A stretch of 64,000 nt of DNA, from NCBI GenBank assembly GCA_018241225.1, contig JAFEEG010000001.1:186001-250000 (forward strand), written 5' to 3'. Origin of the DNA: Pseudomonadota bacterium (lineage in GTDB: Bacteria; Pseudomonadota; Gammaproteobacteria; Burkholderiales; Burkholderiaceae_C). The notes below the pieces were generated by a model that was not told the origin of the DNA, did no database searches, and saw only the letters and a list, made by a program, of their open reading frames with translations. This document shows, piece after piece, positions 16,846 through 25,980 of this stretch. The translations under genes were made by a program, and so were the position numbers. Each line of letters starts with the position of its first letter. Within the stretch, counting starts at the first letter, position 1.

Positions 16846-17652
16846 ATGAACAACATTCCATCCTTTGGCGTCGGCACCTTCCGCCTGACCGGCCAGACCG
16901 TGATCGATTCGGTGCGCAATGCGCTGGACGTGGGCTATCGCGCCATCGACACCGCGCAGATCTACGGCAACGAGGCCGAGGTCGGCCAGGCCATCGAGCA
17001 AAGCGGCGTGCCGCGTTCCGAACTGTTCGTCACCACCAAGATCTGGACCGAGCACTACGCCAAGGGCAAGCTCGTGTCCAGCCTGCGCGCGAGCCTGGAC
17101 AAGCTGCGCACCGACCATGTGGACCTCACCCTGATTCATTGGCCCGCGCCGGGCAACGGCATCGAGCTGCCGGAGTACATGGCTGGGCTGGCCGAGGCCA
17201 AAGCCCTGGGGCTGACGCGCCAGATCGGCATCTCCAACTTCAACATCGAGCTGACGAAGCAGGCCATTGCCGCGGTCGGCAAGGGCGAGATCGCGACCAA
17301 CCAGATCGAGCTGAGCCCCTACCTGCAGAACCCCAGGCTCACGGCCTTCCTGAAGGAACAAGGCATTGCCGTGACCTCGTACATGACGCTGGCCTACGGC
17401 AAGGTGCTGAAGGACCCGGTGCTGGCGCGAATTGCCGACAAGCACCAGGCCACCGTGGCCCAAGTGGCACTGGCCTGGGCATTGCAGTTGGGCTATGCGG
17501 TGATTCCCTCTTCGACCAAGCGCGAGAACCTGGCCGGCAACCTGCTCGCCCGCGACCTGAAGCTCGACGCCGACGACATGGCGCAAATCGCAGCACTGGA
17601 GCGCAACGGCCGCGAGGTCAACCCCGAGGGCCTGGCCCCGGCGTGGGACTGA
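16846..17652 (+). CDS. dkgB: Aldo/keto reductase, 2,5-diketo-D-gluconate reductase B type
   Basis: NADPH-dependent reductase of 268 residues (E. coli DkgB 267), acting on aldehydes such as methylglyoxal and on 2,5-diketogluconate. The catalytic tetrad of the AKR superfamily is present: D35 and Y40 in [12 protein letters not shown]65 in TTKIW and H98 in LIHWPAP. The NADPH-binding C-terminal part includes [15 protein letters not shown]. It begins a plus-strand operon with a MoaF-like protein 5 bp downstream and an MFS exporter overlapping that. The divergent LysR gene is its probable regulator. Confidence 0.87.
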   Translation: MNNIPSFGVGTFRLTGQTVIDSVRNALDVGYRAIDTAQIYGNEAEVGQAIEQSGVPRSELFVTTKIWTEHYAKGKLVSSLRASLDKLRTDHVDLTLIHWPAPGNGIELPEYMAGLAEAKALGLTRQIGISNFNIELTKQAIAAVGKGEIATNQIELSPYLQNPRLTAFLKEQGIAVTSYMTLAYGKVLKDPVLARIADKHQATVAQVALAWALQLGYAVIPSSTKRENLAGNLLARDLKLDADDMAQIAALERNGREVNPEGLAPAWD

Positions 17653-17657
17653 GCGCC

Positions 17658-18011
17658 ATGAACAAGCCCAGCACCACGACCGCCCGGCCGCCCTTTGCCG
17701 GGCGCAGCTTCCGCGTCGACTACGACGGCCTGTCGGCACACAACAGCTACGCCGAAGACGGCGCGTCGATCCGCTACGCCATCGTCGCCGGCCCCTTCGC
17801 GGGGGCCAGCGGCCAGGCGCCTTGCCAGTGGCAGCAAGTGGGCGCAGGCGTCTACGCCATCTCCTGGCAGGAGGCCGACGGCGCCACCGTCGTGCACATC
17901 GACGACTTCGCAAATGGCCACTCGATGGCCTTTTTTACCGCGGCTGACCTGAGCTTCCACCGCATGCAGGGGCCGCTCACCGCGATCGCGACCGCGCTCG
18001 AGACATCATGA
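17658..18011 (+). CDS. MoaF-like lipocalin-fold protein
   Basis: A 117-residue protein resembling the MoaF C-terminal domain, a small beta-barrel of uncertain role first named from molybdenum-cofactor loci. Characteristic features are the F-x-V-D-Y-x-G opening (residues 18-23), alternating beta strands, the tryptophan of AISWQEADG and the VVHIDDFANG strand. ATG 17658 begins 5 bp after the reductase stop, and its own stop overlaps the next start by 4 bp (ATGA), so it is embedded in one operon. No cofactor-synthesis genes are nearby, so a molybdenum role is not supported; binding a small ligand is more likely. Confidence 0.6.
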   Translation: MNKPSTTTARPPFAGRSFRVDYDGLSAHNSYAEDGASIRYAIVAGPFAGASGQAPCQWQQVGAGVYAISWQEADGATVVHIDDFANGHSMAFFTAADLSFHRMQGPLTAIATALETS

Positions 18012-19174
18012 AAGTCAACCCCACCATCGCGCTTCTTGCGCTTGCCGTCGGCGCCTTCGCCATCGGCACCACGGAGTTCACCCCCATGGGCCTGCTGCCG
18101 GTGATCGCCGATGGCGTGCAGGTGAGCATTCCCACCGCGGGCATGCTGGTCACCGCCTATGCGGTGGGCGTCATGCTCGGCGCGCCGGTGATGACGCTGT
18201 TGTTCAGCCGATTCGGCAAGCGCGCCGCGCTCATGTCGCTGATGGTGCTCTTCACCGTGGGCAACCTGCTCTCGGCGCTGGCACCCAACTACGCGACCTT
18301 GCTTGCGTCGCGGCTGGTCACCAGCCTCAACCACGGGGCGTTCTTCGGCATTGGCGCCGTGGTAGCCGCCAGCGTGGTGCCCAAGGAAAAGCAGGCCAGT
18401 GCCATTGCGGCCATGTTCATGGGCCTGACGCTTGCCAACATCGGCGGCGTGCCGGCGGCTACCTGGATCGGGCAACAGGTGGGTTGGCGCCTGGCCTTTG
18501 CCGGCACCGCCGCGCTCGGCCTGGTCACCATCGCCGCGCTGTGGCTGGCGCTGCCCAAGGGCGAGCCCGGCACGCCGCCGAACGTGCGCCGCGAACTGGC
18601 CGTGCTCACGCGCCCAGAGGTACTGCTGGCCATGGGCACCACGGTGCTGGGCGCAGGCGCGATGTTCGCGCTCTACACCTACGTGGCGCCGGTGCTGGCC
18701 GAGGTCACGCACGCCAGTCTGAACTTCATCGCCTTCGCGCTGGTGCTGATCGGCGTGGGCTTCACGCTGGGCAACAGCCTGGGTGGGAAGTTGGCGGACT
18801 GGTCGCTGGAGGGCGCTACCAAGCTCATCCTCGGCGCGCTCGCCGTTGTCATGGCCGTGCTGCCGTGGGCACTGACGAGCCATGCGGGTGCGGCCATCGC
18901 TCTGGTGGTCTGGGGGGCTGCGGCCTTCGGTATCGTGCCTCCGGTCCAGATGCGCGTCATGCAGGCGGCCGCGCAGGCACCGGGCCTGGCATCGTCGGTC
19001 AACGTGGGTGCGTTCAATCTCGGCAACGCCCTGGGCGCGGCGCTGGGCGGCGGGGTCATCAGCCAGGGTTTTGGCTATGCCGCCGTGCCGCTCGTGGGTG
19101 CAGCGCTGGCTGCAGGCGGGCTGGCACTGGTGTGGATCGGCAGCGCCGGGCGCCGCACAGCACAGTGCGCGTGA
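18008..19174 (+). CDS. MFS drug/sugar efflux transporter (AraJ/YdhP type)
   Basis: A 388-residue, 12-helix major-facilitator exporter. The first helix ALLALAVGAFAIGTTEFTPMGLLPVIA carries the G-T-T-E-F motif that marks the DHA1 AraJ/NepI/YdhP group, and motif A appears as LFSRFGKRAAL after helix 2. Such transporters export sugars, purine nucleosides or drugs. Its start overlaps the MoaF-like stop by 4 bp (ATGA), indicating translational coupling in the dkgB operon. Loss or detoxification of a carbonyl compound followed by efflux is a reasonable but unproven reading of the operon. Confidence 0.83.
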   Translation: MKVNPTIALLALAVGAFAIGTTEFTPMGLLPVIADGVQVSIPTAGMLVTAYAVGVMLGAPVMTLLFSRFGKRAALMSLMVLFTVGNLLSALAPNYATLLASRLVTSLNHGAFFGIGAVVAASVVPKEKQASAIAAMFMGLTLANIGGVPAATWIGQQVGWRLAFAGTAALGLVTIAALWLALPKGEPGTPPNVRRELAVLTRPEVLLAMGTTVLGAGAMFALYTYVAPVLAEVTHASLNFIAFALVLIGVGFTLGNSLGGKLADWSLEGATKLILGALAVVMAVLPWALTSHAGAAIALVVWGAAAFGIVPPVQMRVMQAAAQAPGLASSVNVGAFNLGNALGAALGGGVISQGFGYAAVPLVGAALAAGGLALVWIGSAGRRTAQCA

Positions 19175-19208
19175 ACTGCGCAGCGGCGGCCCGGCGCGCG
19201 GCCGCCAG

Positions 19209-19868
19209 TCAGGCTGGTGCCAGTGCCAGCTGCCGCGTCATGCGGCGCACGGCAGCAGGGATGGGCGCCACCAGCGGCGCATCGAGCCGCCTGGCCAGCC
19301 CGATGGCCGCCTGGCCCAGCGGGCCGCCACCGATGATCACGGCCTGCGCGCCGTCGTCCAGGCAGGCCTGCACTGCCTTGGCCAGTGCATCTTCCAGCGC
19401 CTCGGGCGAAGCCGTGAGCGCACGCGGATCGCCAGGGGTGAGCCGCACGCCGGTGTACAGCGACGCCAGGCCCAGCTGACGCGCCTTGGCGTCGATGGCA
19501 TCGACCAGGTCGGGCGTCACCGTTGCCACGCCGAAGCGGCGTTCGCCTTCGGCGGCCTCGAACATCGACGCCTCGCAGATGCCCACCACGGGCGTGCCGG
19601 GGCTGGCGCGGCGCAGCAGTTCCACGCCGGGATCGCCGAATGCGCTCACGATGACGCCCACATGCGGCGAACGCTCGGCGCGCCAGGCGTGCTCGACCTC
19701 TTGCGCGGCGGCACGCAGCTCCGACTCGTTGACGATCATCTGCGGGCCGCCCTTGGCGGTGGCGCCGACGATGGCGTAGTGCGCAGGCGCCTCGGCCTGA
19801 GCGATGCGCACCATCATGTCGGTGGTGGTCTGGGACGAATTGGGGTTGATGAGCAGGATGTTGTGCAT
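19209..19868 (-). CDS. Asp/Glu/hydantoin-racemase-family protein lacking both catalytic Cys
   Basis: A 219-residue member of the Asp/Glu/hydantoin racemase superfamily, recognised by the start HNILLINPNSSQTTTDMM, by SAFGDPGVELLRRA and by the final IIGGGPLGQAAIGLA. Active hydantoin racemases use a cysteine in the A-C-F-G-D-P-G motif and one in the G-C-A-G-M motif (numbered 76 and 181); by eye these positions are A76 and G181 here. Two other Cys (C98, C169) are elsewhere. The protein may therefore be inactive as a racemase or do different chemistry. It begins 14 bp after the MFS gene on the same strand. MHNIL at 19868 is the natural start; the ribosome site is weak, consistent with coupling. 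Confidence 0.72.
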   Translation of the reverse strand: MHNILLINPNSSQTTTDMMVRIAQAEAPAHYAIVGATAKGGPQMIVNESELRAAAQEVEHAWRAERSPHVGVIVSAFGDPGVELLRRASPGTPVVGICEASMFEAAEGERRFGVATVTPDLVDAIDAKARQLGLASLYTGVRLTPGDPRALTASPEALEDALAKAVQACLDDGAQAVIIGGGPLGQAAIGLARRLDAPLVAPIPAAVRRMTRQLALAPA

Positions 19869-19882
19869 GATGAATTCGTCGT

Positions 19883-21328
19883 TCAGGAAGCGCGCGACAC
19901 GGCCACGGGCGCGCCCGCCTGTTCCTCGGAGGGCAGCACCAGCGCATCTGGCGACTTGCCGTAGGTTTCGGGAACGGCCTGCACGCTGAGCACGAAGATC
20001 GCGTACATAGCCGCCACCATGCCGAACACGCCGCCGATGCCGGCGCTCTCGAGCAGGCGCCCGGCCACCAGCGGCATGAAGGCGCCGGCTGCGGTACCGG
20101 TGGCCAGGATGAAGGCGGTGCCGAAGGCGCGCACCCGCGTCGGGTACAGCTCGGGCGCGAAGATCCAGATGGTGGTGTTGAGCAGCAGCACGAACACCTG
20201 GAAGATGGCGCCGGCCACCAGCAGCATCACGATGCTCTTGGCCACGAAGCCGATCACCAGGGCCGCCACGCCGGCGCACACGGCACCGATGGTCAGCACG
20301 CGCTTGCGCGGAAAGCTGAAGCCCAGCAGCGAGGCGGTGATGGCGCCCACCAGGCTGCCACCCTGGATCACCATGGTGAACAGCAGGCTCTTGGAGATCG
20401 TGTAGCCCAGGCTCACCAGGATGGTGGGCATCAGCGTGAGCACCGAGATCTGCGCGCCGTAGGCCATCCAGATCGTGATGCACAGCGGAATCGTGCGACG
20501 CGCCAGTGCGCCGCGGAAAATCTCGGTCACGCGCACCTTGGTCTTGGCGGCGATGCTGCTCTTGCCGTCGTCCGTGATGAACGACTGCAGCGGCGTGTTC
20601 TTGTCGGAAAGCTTGCCGGCCGCGAGCTTGGACAGCACCTGGTTGGTCTCGCGGATGCGCCCTTGCGACAACAGGAAGCGCGGCGTTTCCGGGATGTAGC
20701 GGCGGTAGAACGCACCCAGCAGCGCCGGCACCATCAGCGCGACGAACAGCCAGCGCCAGGAGTTGTCGCCCGGGAACAGCATGAACACGATCAAGCCGAA
20801 GCCCGGCGCCAGGAAGTTGCCCAGCCCGCCCGCGCCCACGTTGACCAAGCCCACGGCCGTGCCGCGGAACTTGGTGGAGCAGAACTCGGCCAGCATCGTC
20901 ACCGCAATGGCCACTTCGCCGCCCAGGCCGAAGCCCACCACCGCACGGCCCAGCGCCATGACGGTGAGGTTGGGCGCAGCGGCGCAGATGCCCGCGCCCA
21001 GCGTGAACAGCAGCAGGTCGACCGACAGCATCACGCGACGGCCCCAGCGGTCGGCGATGAAGCCGGACATCACGCGCCCGATTGCGGCGCACGCAAAGGT
21101 CACGGTGTTGAGCAGGCCGATGTCGGTGGCGGTGAGCCCCCATTGCTCGCGCAGCATCGGCCCGACGATGCCTACCGCGTTCTGCTCGAAGGCATCGAAC
21201 AGGCAGCCGATGAGGATCAGGAAGATGATGGTGTGGTGCGAGCGGGTGACGCCGATCTTGTCGAGCGCGCGGTCGAGCTCGGCCACGCGAGGGGAATCGG
21301 GTCCTGAAGACAGTGCGGGTCCGGCCAT
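19883..21328 (-). CDS. MFS transporter, metabolite:H+ symporter/sugar-porter type
   Basis: A 481-residue, 12-helix importer of the MFS family. The first helices contain IFLILIGCLFDAFEQNAVGIVGP, and motif A is FIADRWGRRVML (about 93-104), with RYIPETPRFLL and APELYPTRVRAFG matching the aromatic-acid/sugar-porter branch. The substrate is unknown. It is transcribed with the racemase-family gene, and an RpiR regulator lies upstream in the same direction; a perfect inverted repeat sits between them. A hydantoin, amino-acid or related ligand would fit the neighbours, but this is inference. Confidence 0.83.
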   Translation of the reverse strand: MAGPALSSGPDSPRVAELDRALDKIGVTRSHHTIIFLILIGCLFDAFEQNAVGIVGPMLREQWGLTATDIGLLNTVTFACAAIGRVMSGFIADRWGRRVMLSVDLLLFTLGAGICAAAPNLTVMALGRAVVGFGLGGEVAIAVTMLAEFCSTKFRGTAVGLVNVGAGGLGNFLAPGFGLIVFMLFPGDNSWRWLFVALMVPALLGAFYRRYIPETPRFLLSQGRIRETNQVLSKLAAGKLSDKNTPLQSFITDDGKSSIAAKTKVRVTEIFRGALARRTIPLCITIWMAYGAQISVLTLMPTILVSLGYTISKSLLFTMVIQGGSLVGAITASLLGFSFPRKRVLTIGAVCAGVAALVIGFVAKSIVMLLVAGAIFQVFVLLLNTTIWIFAPELYPTRVRAFGTAFILATGTAAGAFMPLVAGRLLESAGIGGVFGMVAAMYAIFVLSVQAVPETYGKSPDALVLPSEEQAGAPVAVSRAS

Positions 21329-21402
21329 GTGCGGCTCCTGGTTGGGTGGCGAGAGGTGATGCCGCCTTGATACGGCAGTTAAATTTCTTTCAATCTACTA
21401 TT

Positions 21403-21420
21403 GTGAAATTGTGATTTCAC
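21403..21420. promoter_or_regulatory. Candidate RpiR operator upstream of the MFS gene
   Basis: GTGAAAT-TGTG-ATTTCAC, perfect 7-bp arms, 74 bp upstream of the MFS start in the 188-bp gap after the rpiR-type gene. The surrounding 50 bp is AT-rich relative to the rest of the window, as expected for a promoter. Confidence 0.5.
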
Positions 21421-21516
21421 ATTGAGGCGCATTGCACCAGCCACTGAATCCAGCGTCAATGCGGGTTCCCCCGGGGGTTTTGTGGCGACAGCGGGCGGCG
21501 GCGCACCCGCCCCTTC

Positions 21517-22359
21517 TCAGAGTTCGTCCAGTTCCTCGTGCGCCAGTTCGATGGCCGCCAGGCGCTTGCGGCCATCGGCACCAGCCGCCTCGATCACCTG
21601 GGTGGCGATGAGGTTGCATAGCGCCATTACCGCGGCGTGGTCGTCCAGTCGGCCCGGCCCACGGCAGTCACACTGCAGCGACCAGGTGGCGCCGGGGTAG
21701 TCTGGCGAACTGCGGTCGCTGATGAAGAGGATCTTTGCGCGCGCTCGCGCAGCGGCCTCCAGCACGGCCCCCATCTGGCGCGTCTGCCGACGGGTGCCGA
21801 ACACGACCAGGCAATCGTTGCGACCGATGCCGGCCATGTGCTCACCCAGCGTCTCGCCCCCGCCCGGAATGGCCGTGACGCGTGGCACCACCTGAATGAG
21901 CTGCCAGCGCAGGTACACCGCAAAGCCGTGGCTGGAACGGCTGCCGAAAATCAGGACCCGGTCCGCGCCCGCAATGGCCTTTGCAATTTCTGCCATGGTG
22001 CGGTCGGACAGCCGGGCAAAGGTCGCGGCCAGGTTCGATTGCGTCTGCTGGAAATGCGTTGCCACCGGAGGCGAAGCCGGCCCGCCGTCGGCCGCGGCCT
22101 GGAACAGCGGCGAGCCGCTTTCGCGCTCCTCGCGTGCATGGCGGCGCGCTTCCTCGTAGTTCTCGTAGCCGATGCGGCGGATGAAGCGGCTGACCGTGGA
22201 GGGCGAGACGCCCGCCAGCTCGGCCAGTTCGTTGCCGGCATAGCTGGCCAGCTCACCCGGAAACTCGAGCAGGAAGCTGGCCAGTTGGCGCTCCGTGGCC
22301 GGCAAGGCCTCGAGGTTGCCGCGAACGCGATGAACGAAGGACTGCTGTGATGGAGCCAT
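21517..22359 (-). CDS. MurR/RpiR-family transcriptional regulator
   Basis: A 280-residue regulator: an N-terminal RpiR helix-turn-helix (about 1-80, with LAGVSPSTVSRFIRRIGYENYEEARRHA) and a C-terminal SIS domain (about 120-250, IFGSRSSHGFAVYLRWQL). SIS domains bind phosphosugars or related ligands. It precedes the MFS and racemase-family genes on the same strand and is the likely local regulator. ATG 22359 is in a good context; the gene is separated from the tRNA-Pro terminator by 37 bp. Confidence 0.85.
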   Translation of the reverse strand: MAPSQQSFVHRVRGNLEALPATERQLASFLLEFPGELASYAGNELAELAGVSPSTVSRFIRRIGYENYEEARRHAREERESGSPLFQAAADGGPASPPVATHFQQTQSNLAATFARLSDRTMAEIAKAIAGADRVLIFGSRSSHGFAVYLRWQLIQVVPRVTAIPGGGETLGEHMAGIGRNDCLVVFGTRRQTRQMGAVLEAAARARAKILFISDRSSPDYPGATWSLQCDCRGPGRLDDHAAVMALCNLIATQVIEAAGADGRKRLAAIELAHEELDEL

Positions 22360-22396
22360 GCGCCATTGTCGCTATCTGGCGGCACGCACAAAGACA

Positions 22397-22428
22397 AAGG
22401 GCGTCCGGTCGTTGAACCGGACGCCCTT
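22397..22428 (-). terminator. Rho-independent terminator of tRNA-Pro
   Basis: Perfect 13-bp stem AAGGGCGTCCGGT / ACCGGACGCCCTT with a 6-base loop, followed on the minus strand by TTTGTCTTTG. It starts 11 bases after the tRNA 3' end. Confidence 0.9.
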
Positions 22429-22439
22429 GGGCTTCTTGT

Positions 22440-22516
22440 TGGTCGGTGTGAAAGGATTCGAACCTTCGACCCCTTGCACCCCATGCAAGTGCGCTACCAG
22501 GCTGCGCCACACACCG
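22440..22516 (-). tRNA. tRNA-Pro (anticodon GGG)
   Basis: A 77-nt cloverleaf read on the minus strand. The acceptor stem CGGTGTG pairs with CACACCG, followed by discriminator A and an encoded CCA. The D arm is GCGCAGCCTGGTAGCGC; the anticodon stem CTTGC/GCAAG encloses a loop reading A-T-GGG-G-T, giving anticodon GGG; and the T loop is GGTTCGAATCC. It follows the merR-type gene by 26 bp and has its own strong terminator. The C1-G72 pair is a standard proline identity feature. Confidence 0.96.
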
Positions 22517-22542
22517 AAGCCATTGATTATAGCCTGAGGAAT

Positions 22543-23058
22543 TCAGCGATTCAGGGTCAGCAGCTCACGAATTTCAAAGAGTTCGCGACGAAGCTGTTGC
22601 AGTTGCGACAAGCCGGCCGCGCGCAGGGGTGCGCGAGACACGCCAATGCTTGCCGGTGAAGCCACTTCAGGCTGCACTTCGTCTTCTTCTTCGTCGTCGC
22701 CCTCGTGCAGCGCCGCGTCGAATTCTTCCTGGTCGATCTCGAAGGCCTCGACGCCTTCGACCTCGCCAATGCCGCTGGCCTTGCGTCGTTCACGCTCGGC
22801 GGCAACAAGCTCTTGCAGCTTGTTGCGCGCTCCACTGATGGTGAAGCCCTGGTCGTACAGCAGGTCGCGGATGCGGCGGATCATCAGCACCTCGTGGTGC
22901 TGGTAGTAGCGACGGTTGCCGCGCCGCTTCATGGGGCGAAGCTGCGTGAACTCCTGCTCCCAATAGCGCAGCACGTGCGGCTTGACGCCGCACAGCTCGG
23001 CCACCTCACCAATGGTGAAGTAGCGTTTGACCGGGATGGGCGGGAGAGTTTTCTCCAT
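22543..23058 (-). CDS. MerR-family transcriptional regulator next to ihfA
   Basis: A 171-residue MerR-type protein with the winged helix at about 12-80 (YFTIGEVAELCGVKPHVLRYWEQEF), like the HspR/MlrA-type branch that lacks metal-binding cysteines. The tail is acidic (EGDDEEEDEVQPE near 122-134) and ends with a short coiled-coil-like QLQQLRRELFEIREL. It lies at its conserved place between ihfA and tRNA-Pro in Burkholderiales, 68 bp after ihfA. ATG 23058 is preferred to an in-frame TTG at 23067. Its targets are unknown. Confidence 0.85.
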   Translation of the reverse strand: MEKTLPPIPVKRYFTIGEVAELCGVKPHVLRYWEQEFTQLRPMKRRGNRRYYQHHEVLMIRRIRDLLYDQGFTISGARNKLQELVAAERERRKASGIGEVEGVEAFEIDQEEFDAALHEGDDEEEDEVQPEVASPASIGVSRAPLRAAGLSQLQQLRRELFEIRELLTLNR

Positions 23059-23126
23059 TGAAATCAAGGACGTTGCGAGGCAAAGCTAAGAGGTTACTCC
23101 ACGCGCTGTGCCCACGCAAAGAGAAG

Positions 23127-23477
23127 TTATTCCGCGCCCAGGCTCCACTCGACTTCTTCGGCCACGTTGCCGCTGATCTGCTCCTTGAGCTTGGCGCTGG
23201 CGTGGAAGGTGGCCACGCGGCGCGCACCGATCGGAATGGCCTCGCCCGTGCGCGGATTGCGACCGGGCCGTGGCGCCTTGGTGCGGATCTGGAAGTTGCC
23301 GAAGCCCGAGATCTTCACGTCCTGGCCCTCGATGAGGCTGCTCGCGATGAGCTCGAAAAAGGCCTCGACCATGTCCTTGGACTCGCGCTTGTTCAGCCCG
23401 ATCTGCTCGAACAGCAGATCGGCCAAGTGCGCCTTGGTCAGGGCCGGCGTCTCGATGGCTTCGATGGTGATTTCCAT
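23127..23477 (-). CDS. ihfA: Integration host factor subunit alpha
   Basis: A DNA-bending histone-like protein of 116 residues that forms a heterodimer with IHF-beta and supports recombination, replication and transcription. The HU/IHF fold is clear: [30 protein letters not shown] helices, the [26 protein letters not shown] arm with the intercalating proline, and the final [15 protein letters not shown] short N-terminal extension and an acidic C-terminal tail are usual in beta-proteobacteria. It lies 40 bp after pheT, the standard position. Confidence 0.95.
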   Translation of the reverse strand: MEITIEAIETPALTKAHLADLLFEQIGLNKRESKDMVEAFFELIASSLIEGQDVKISGFGNFQIRTKAPRPGRNPRTGEAIPIGARRVATFHASAKLKEQISGNVAEEVEWSLGAE

Positions 23478-23517
23478 GGTGCCCGTGTCTCCCTTGTTCG
23501 TTGTCCTTGCCGGTGGC

Positions 23518-25938
23518 TCAGCGCATGCGCGCGCCGAGTTGCTGGGCCAGCGATTCGATCACAGCACGCACCGCCGGTTCAACCTGTTCGTCGGTCAGCG
23601 TGGCGCTCGCGCCCTGGAAGCTCAGGCGAACCGCCATGCTCTTTTCGCCCTGCGCCAACGCGCCGCCAGCCGCACCGGGCTGGGGACGATAGATGTCGAA
23701 CAGCACCGCCTGCTGCAGCAAGCCCTGGGTCGGCGCGGAATGGATGGCCTTCATCAGCGCCGCATGCGTGACCGATTCGGCCACGACCACGGCGATGTCG
23801 CGCTCCACGGCCTGGTGCTTGGGCACCGCCTGGCCCGCCGGCACCACGCGATCTTCCACGGCGTCCAGGTCCAGTTCGAACAGCACGGGCGCCGAAGGCA
23901 GGTCCCAGCTCTGGCGCCAGCGCGGGTGCAACTCACCCAGCACGCCGATTTCGCGACCATCGAGCAGCACACGTGCGGCGCGGCCCGGGTGCAGCGCCGG
24001 ATGGCTCACCGGCTCGAAAGTGGCCACGCGCGGCGCCAGCAGTGCCTCGACGTCGCCCTTGACCTCGAAGAAATCTGCTCGGTGCGCCTTGCCGTCCCAG
24101 CGGGCGTCTTCCGAATCGCCCCAGGCCAGGCCCGCCAGGCGCATCGGCTGGCGGATGCCCTTGACGCTGCCCTCGGTGGTCTGGACCTTGTCATCGCGCA
24201 TGAACACGCGACCGGCCTCGAACACGCGCACGCGCGCGGCCTTGCGGTCGATGTTGAACTTGAGCACCTGCAAGAGCGAACCCAACAGCGAGGAGCGCAT
24301 CACGCTCATCTGGCTGGCAATGGGGTTGAGCAGCTTGATCGGATCGGCATTGCCGGCCAGTTCGGCCTCCCAATGCGCCTCGACAAAGCTGAAGTTGATG
24401 GTTTCCTGGTAGCCCAGGTCGGCCACGCGACGACGCAGCGCAAAACGGCCGCGGCGGGATTCGGAACGCACCCGCGCGGTGATGGGCGCCAGCGGCGGCG
24501 TGCTCGGCAGGTTGTTGTAGCCCACCAGGCGCGCCACCTCCTCGATCAGGTCTTCCTCGAGCGTGAGGTCGAAGCGATGCGGCGGCGGCGTGACGGTGAT
24601 CGTGCCCTCGCCTTCCTTCAGCGCAAAGCCCAGGCGGCGCAGAACGTCGGTGCACTGTGCCTGCGTCAGCGGCATGCCGATCACGCGCGCCGCGCGCGCC
24701 ACGCGCAGCGTGACAGGCTTGGCCTCGGGCAGCTTGAGCGTCTGGTCGTCGATGGGGCCGGCTTCGCCACCGCAGATCTGCTGGATCAGGCGCGTGATGT
24801 GCTCGATGACCTCCACCGTGCGGCTCGGGTCCACGCCGCGCTCGAAGCGGTGGCCCGCATCGGTCGAGAAGTTGAAGCGGCGCGAACGGCCCTGGATGGC
24901 CGAGGGCCACCAGAAGGCGGCCTCGACATAGATGTTGCGCGTGTCGTCGCTCACGGCCGTGGCGTCGCCGCCCATGATGCCGGCCAGTGATTCGACTTCG
25001 CGCTCGTCGGCAATGACGCCCACCTGGTCGTCGACGGTGACCGTATTGCCGTTGAGCAGCTTGAGCTGTTCGCCCGCCTTGCCCCAGCGGACCGTGAGGC
25101 CGCCATGGATCTTGTCAGCGTCGAAGATGTGCGAGGGCTGGCCGTATTCGAACATCACGTAGTTCGACACGTCCACCAGAGGCGACACGCTGCGCTGGCC
25201 GCAACGCGCCAGGCGGTCGACCAGCCAGGCCGGCGTCTTGACCTGCGTGTTGACCCCGCGCACCAGGCGGCCGGAGAAACGGCCGCACAGTTCGGGCGCC
25301 TCGACCTTCACCGGCAACACCGACGAATGCGCGACCTCTGCCGCGCGGATCTTCGGCACGGTGAGCGGCGTGCCCGTGAGGGCCGACAGTTCACGCGCGA
25401 TGCCGTACACGCTCAAGCCATGCGCCAGGTTGGGCGTGAGCTTGAGGGTCAGCAGCATGTCGTCGAGCTGGAGCACTTCGCGGATGTCCGCGCCTACCGG
25501 CACGTCATCGGCCAGCTCGAGCAGACCACCGTGGTCGTCGCTGAGCTTGAGCTCACGCGCCGAGCACAGCATGCCCTGGCTTTCCACGCCACGCAGCTTG
25601 CCCAGCTTGATGCTGAAGGGCTTGCCGTCTTCGCCCGGAGGCAATTCGGCGCCAACCAGGGCACACGGCACCTTGATGCCCACGCGGGCGTTGGGTGCCC
25701 CGCACACGATGTTCAGCAGCGCGCCCTGCCCCGCATCGACCTGGCACACGCGCAGGCGATCGGCATTGGGATGCTGCACGGCCTCCTTGATCTCGCCGAC
25801 GACGATCTTCGTGAAGGGCGGCGCCACCGGGCGGCGCTCTTCCACTTCGAAACCGCCCATGGTGAGGGTTTCGGCCAGTTGTTCGCTCGACAGAGGCGGG
25901 TTGCAGAACTCGCGCAGCCAGGACTCGGGGAATTGCAT
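23518..25938 (-). CDS. pheT: Phenylalanyl-tRNA synthetase beta subunit
   Basis: The beta subunit (806 residues; family about 800) of the tetrameric enzyme that charges tRNA-Phe. Domains in order: tRNA-binding OB domain (about 40-150, [24 protein letters not shown]), the B3/B4 editing domain (about 210-390) with [19 protein letters not shown], the B5 domain (about 400-475), the catalytic-like core (about 480-680), and the C-terminal FDX-ACB anticodon-binding domain (about 710-806). It follows pheS by 42 bp and precedes ihfA. Confidence 0.97.
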   Translation of the reverse strand: MQFPESWLREFCNPPLSSEQLAETLTMGGFEVEERRPVAPPFTKIVVGEIKEAVQHPNADRLRVCQVDAGQGALLNIVCGAPNARVGIKVPCALVGAELPPGEDGKPFSIKLGKLRGVESQGMLCSARELKLSDDHGGLLELADDVPVGADIREVLQLDDMLLTLKLTPNLAHGLSVYGIARELSALTGTPLTVPKIRAAEVAHSSVLPVKVEAPELCGRFSGRLVRGVNTQVKTPAWLVDRLARCGQRSVSPLVDVSNYVMFEYGQPSHIFDADKIHGGLTVRWGKAGEQLKLLNGNTVTVDDQVGVIADEREVESLAGIMGGDATAVSDDTRNIYVEAAFWWPSAIQGRSRRFNFSTDAGHRFERGVDPSRTVEVIEHITRLIQQICGGEAGPIDDQTLKLPEAKPVTLRVARAARVIGMPLTQAQCTDVLRRLGFALKEGEGTITVTPPPHRFDLTLEEDLIEEVARLVGYNNLPSTPPLAPITARVRSESRRGRFALRRRVADLGYQETINFSFVEAHWEAELAGNADPIKLLNPIASQMSVMRSSLLGSLLQVLKFNIDRKAARVRVFEAGRVFMRDDKVQTTEGSVKGIRQPMRLAGLAWGDSEDARWDGKAHRADFFEVKGDVEALLAPRVATFEPVSHPALHPGRAARVLLDGREIGVLGELHPRWRQSWDLPSAPVLFELDLDAVEDRVVPAGQAVPKHQAVERDIAVVVAESVTHAALMKAIHSAPTQGLLQQAVLFDIYRPQPGAAGGALAQGEKSMAVRLSFQGASATLTDEQVEPAVRAVIESLAQQLGARMR

Positions 25939-25980
25939 GTTGTTTCTAGGACGACTGAATCGGTGTTGTGAGGACGTGGC

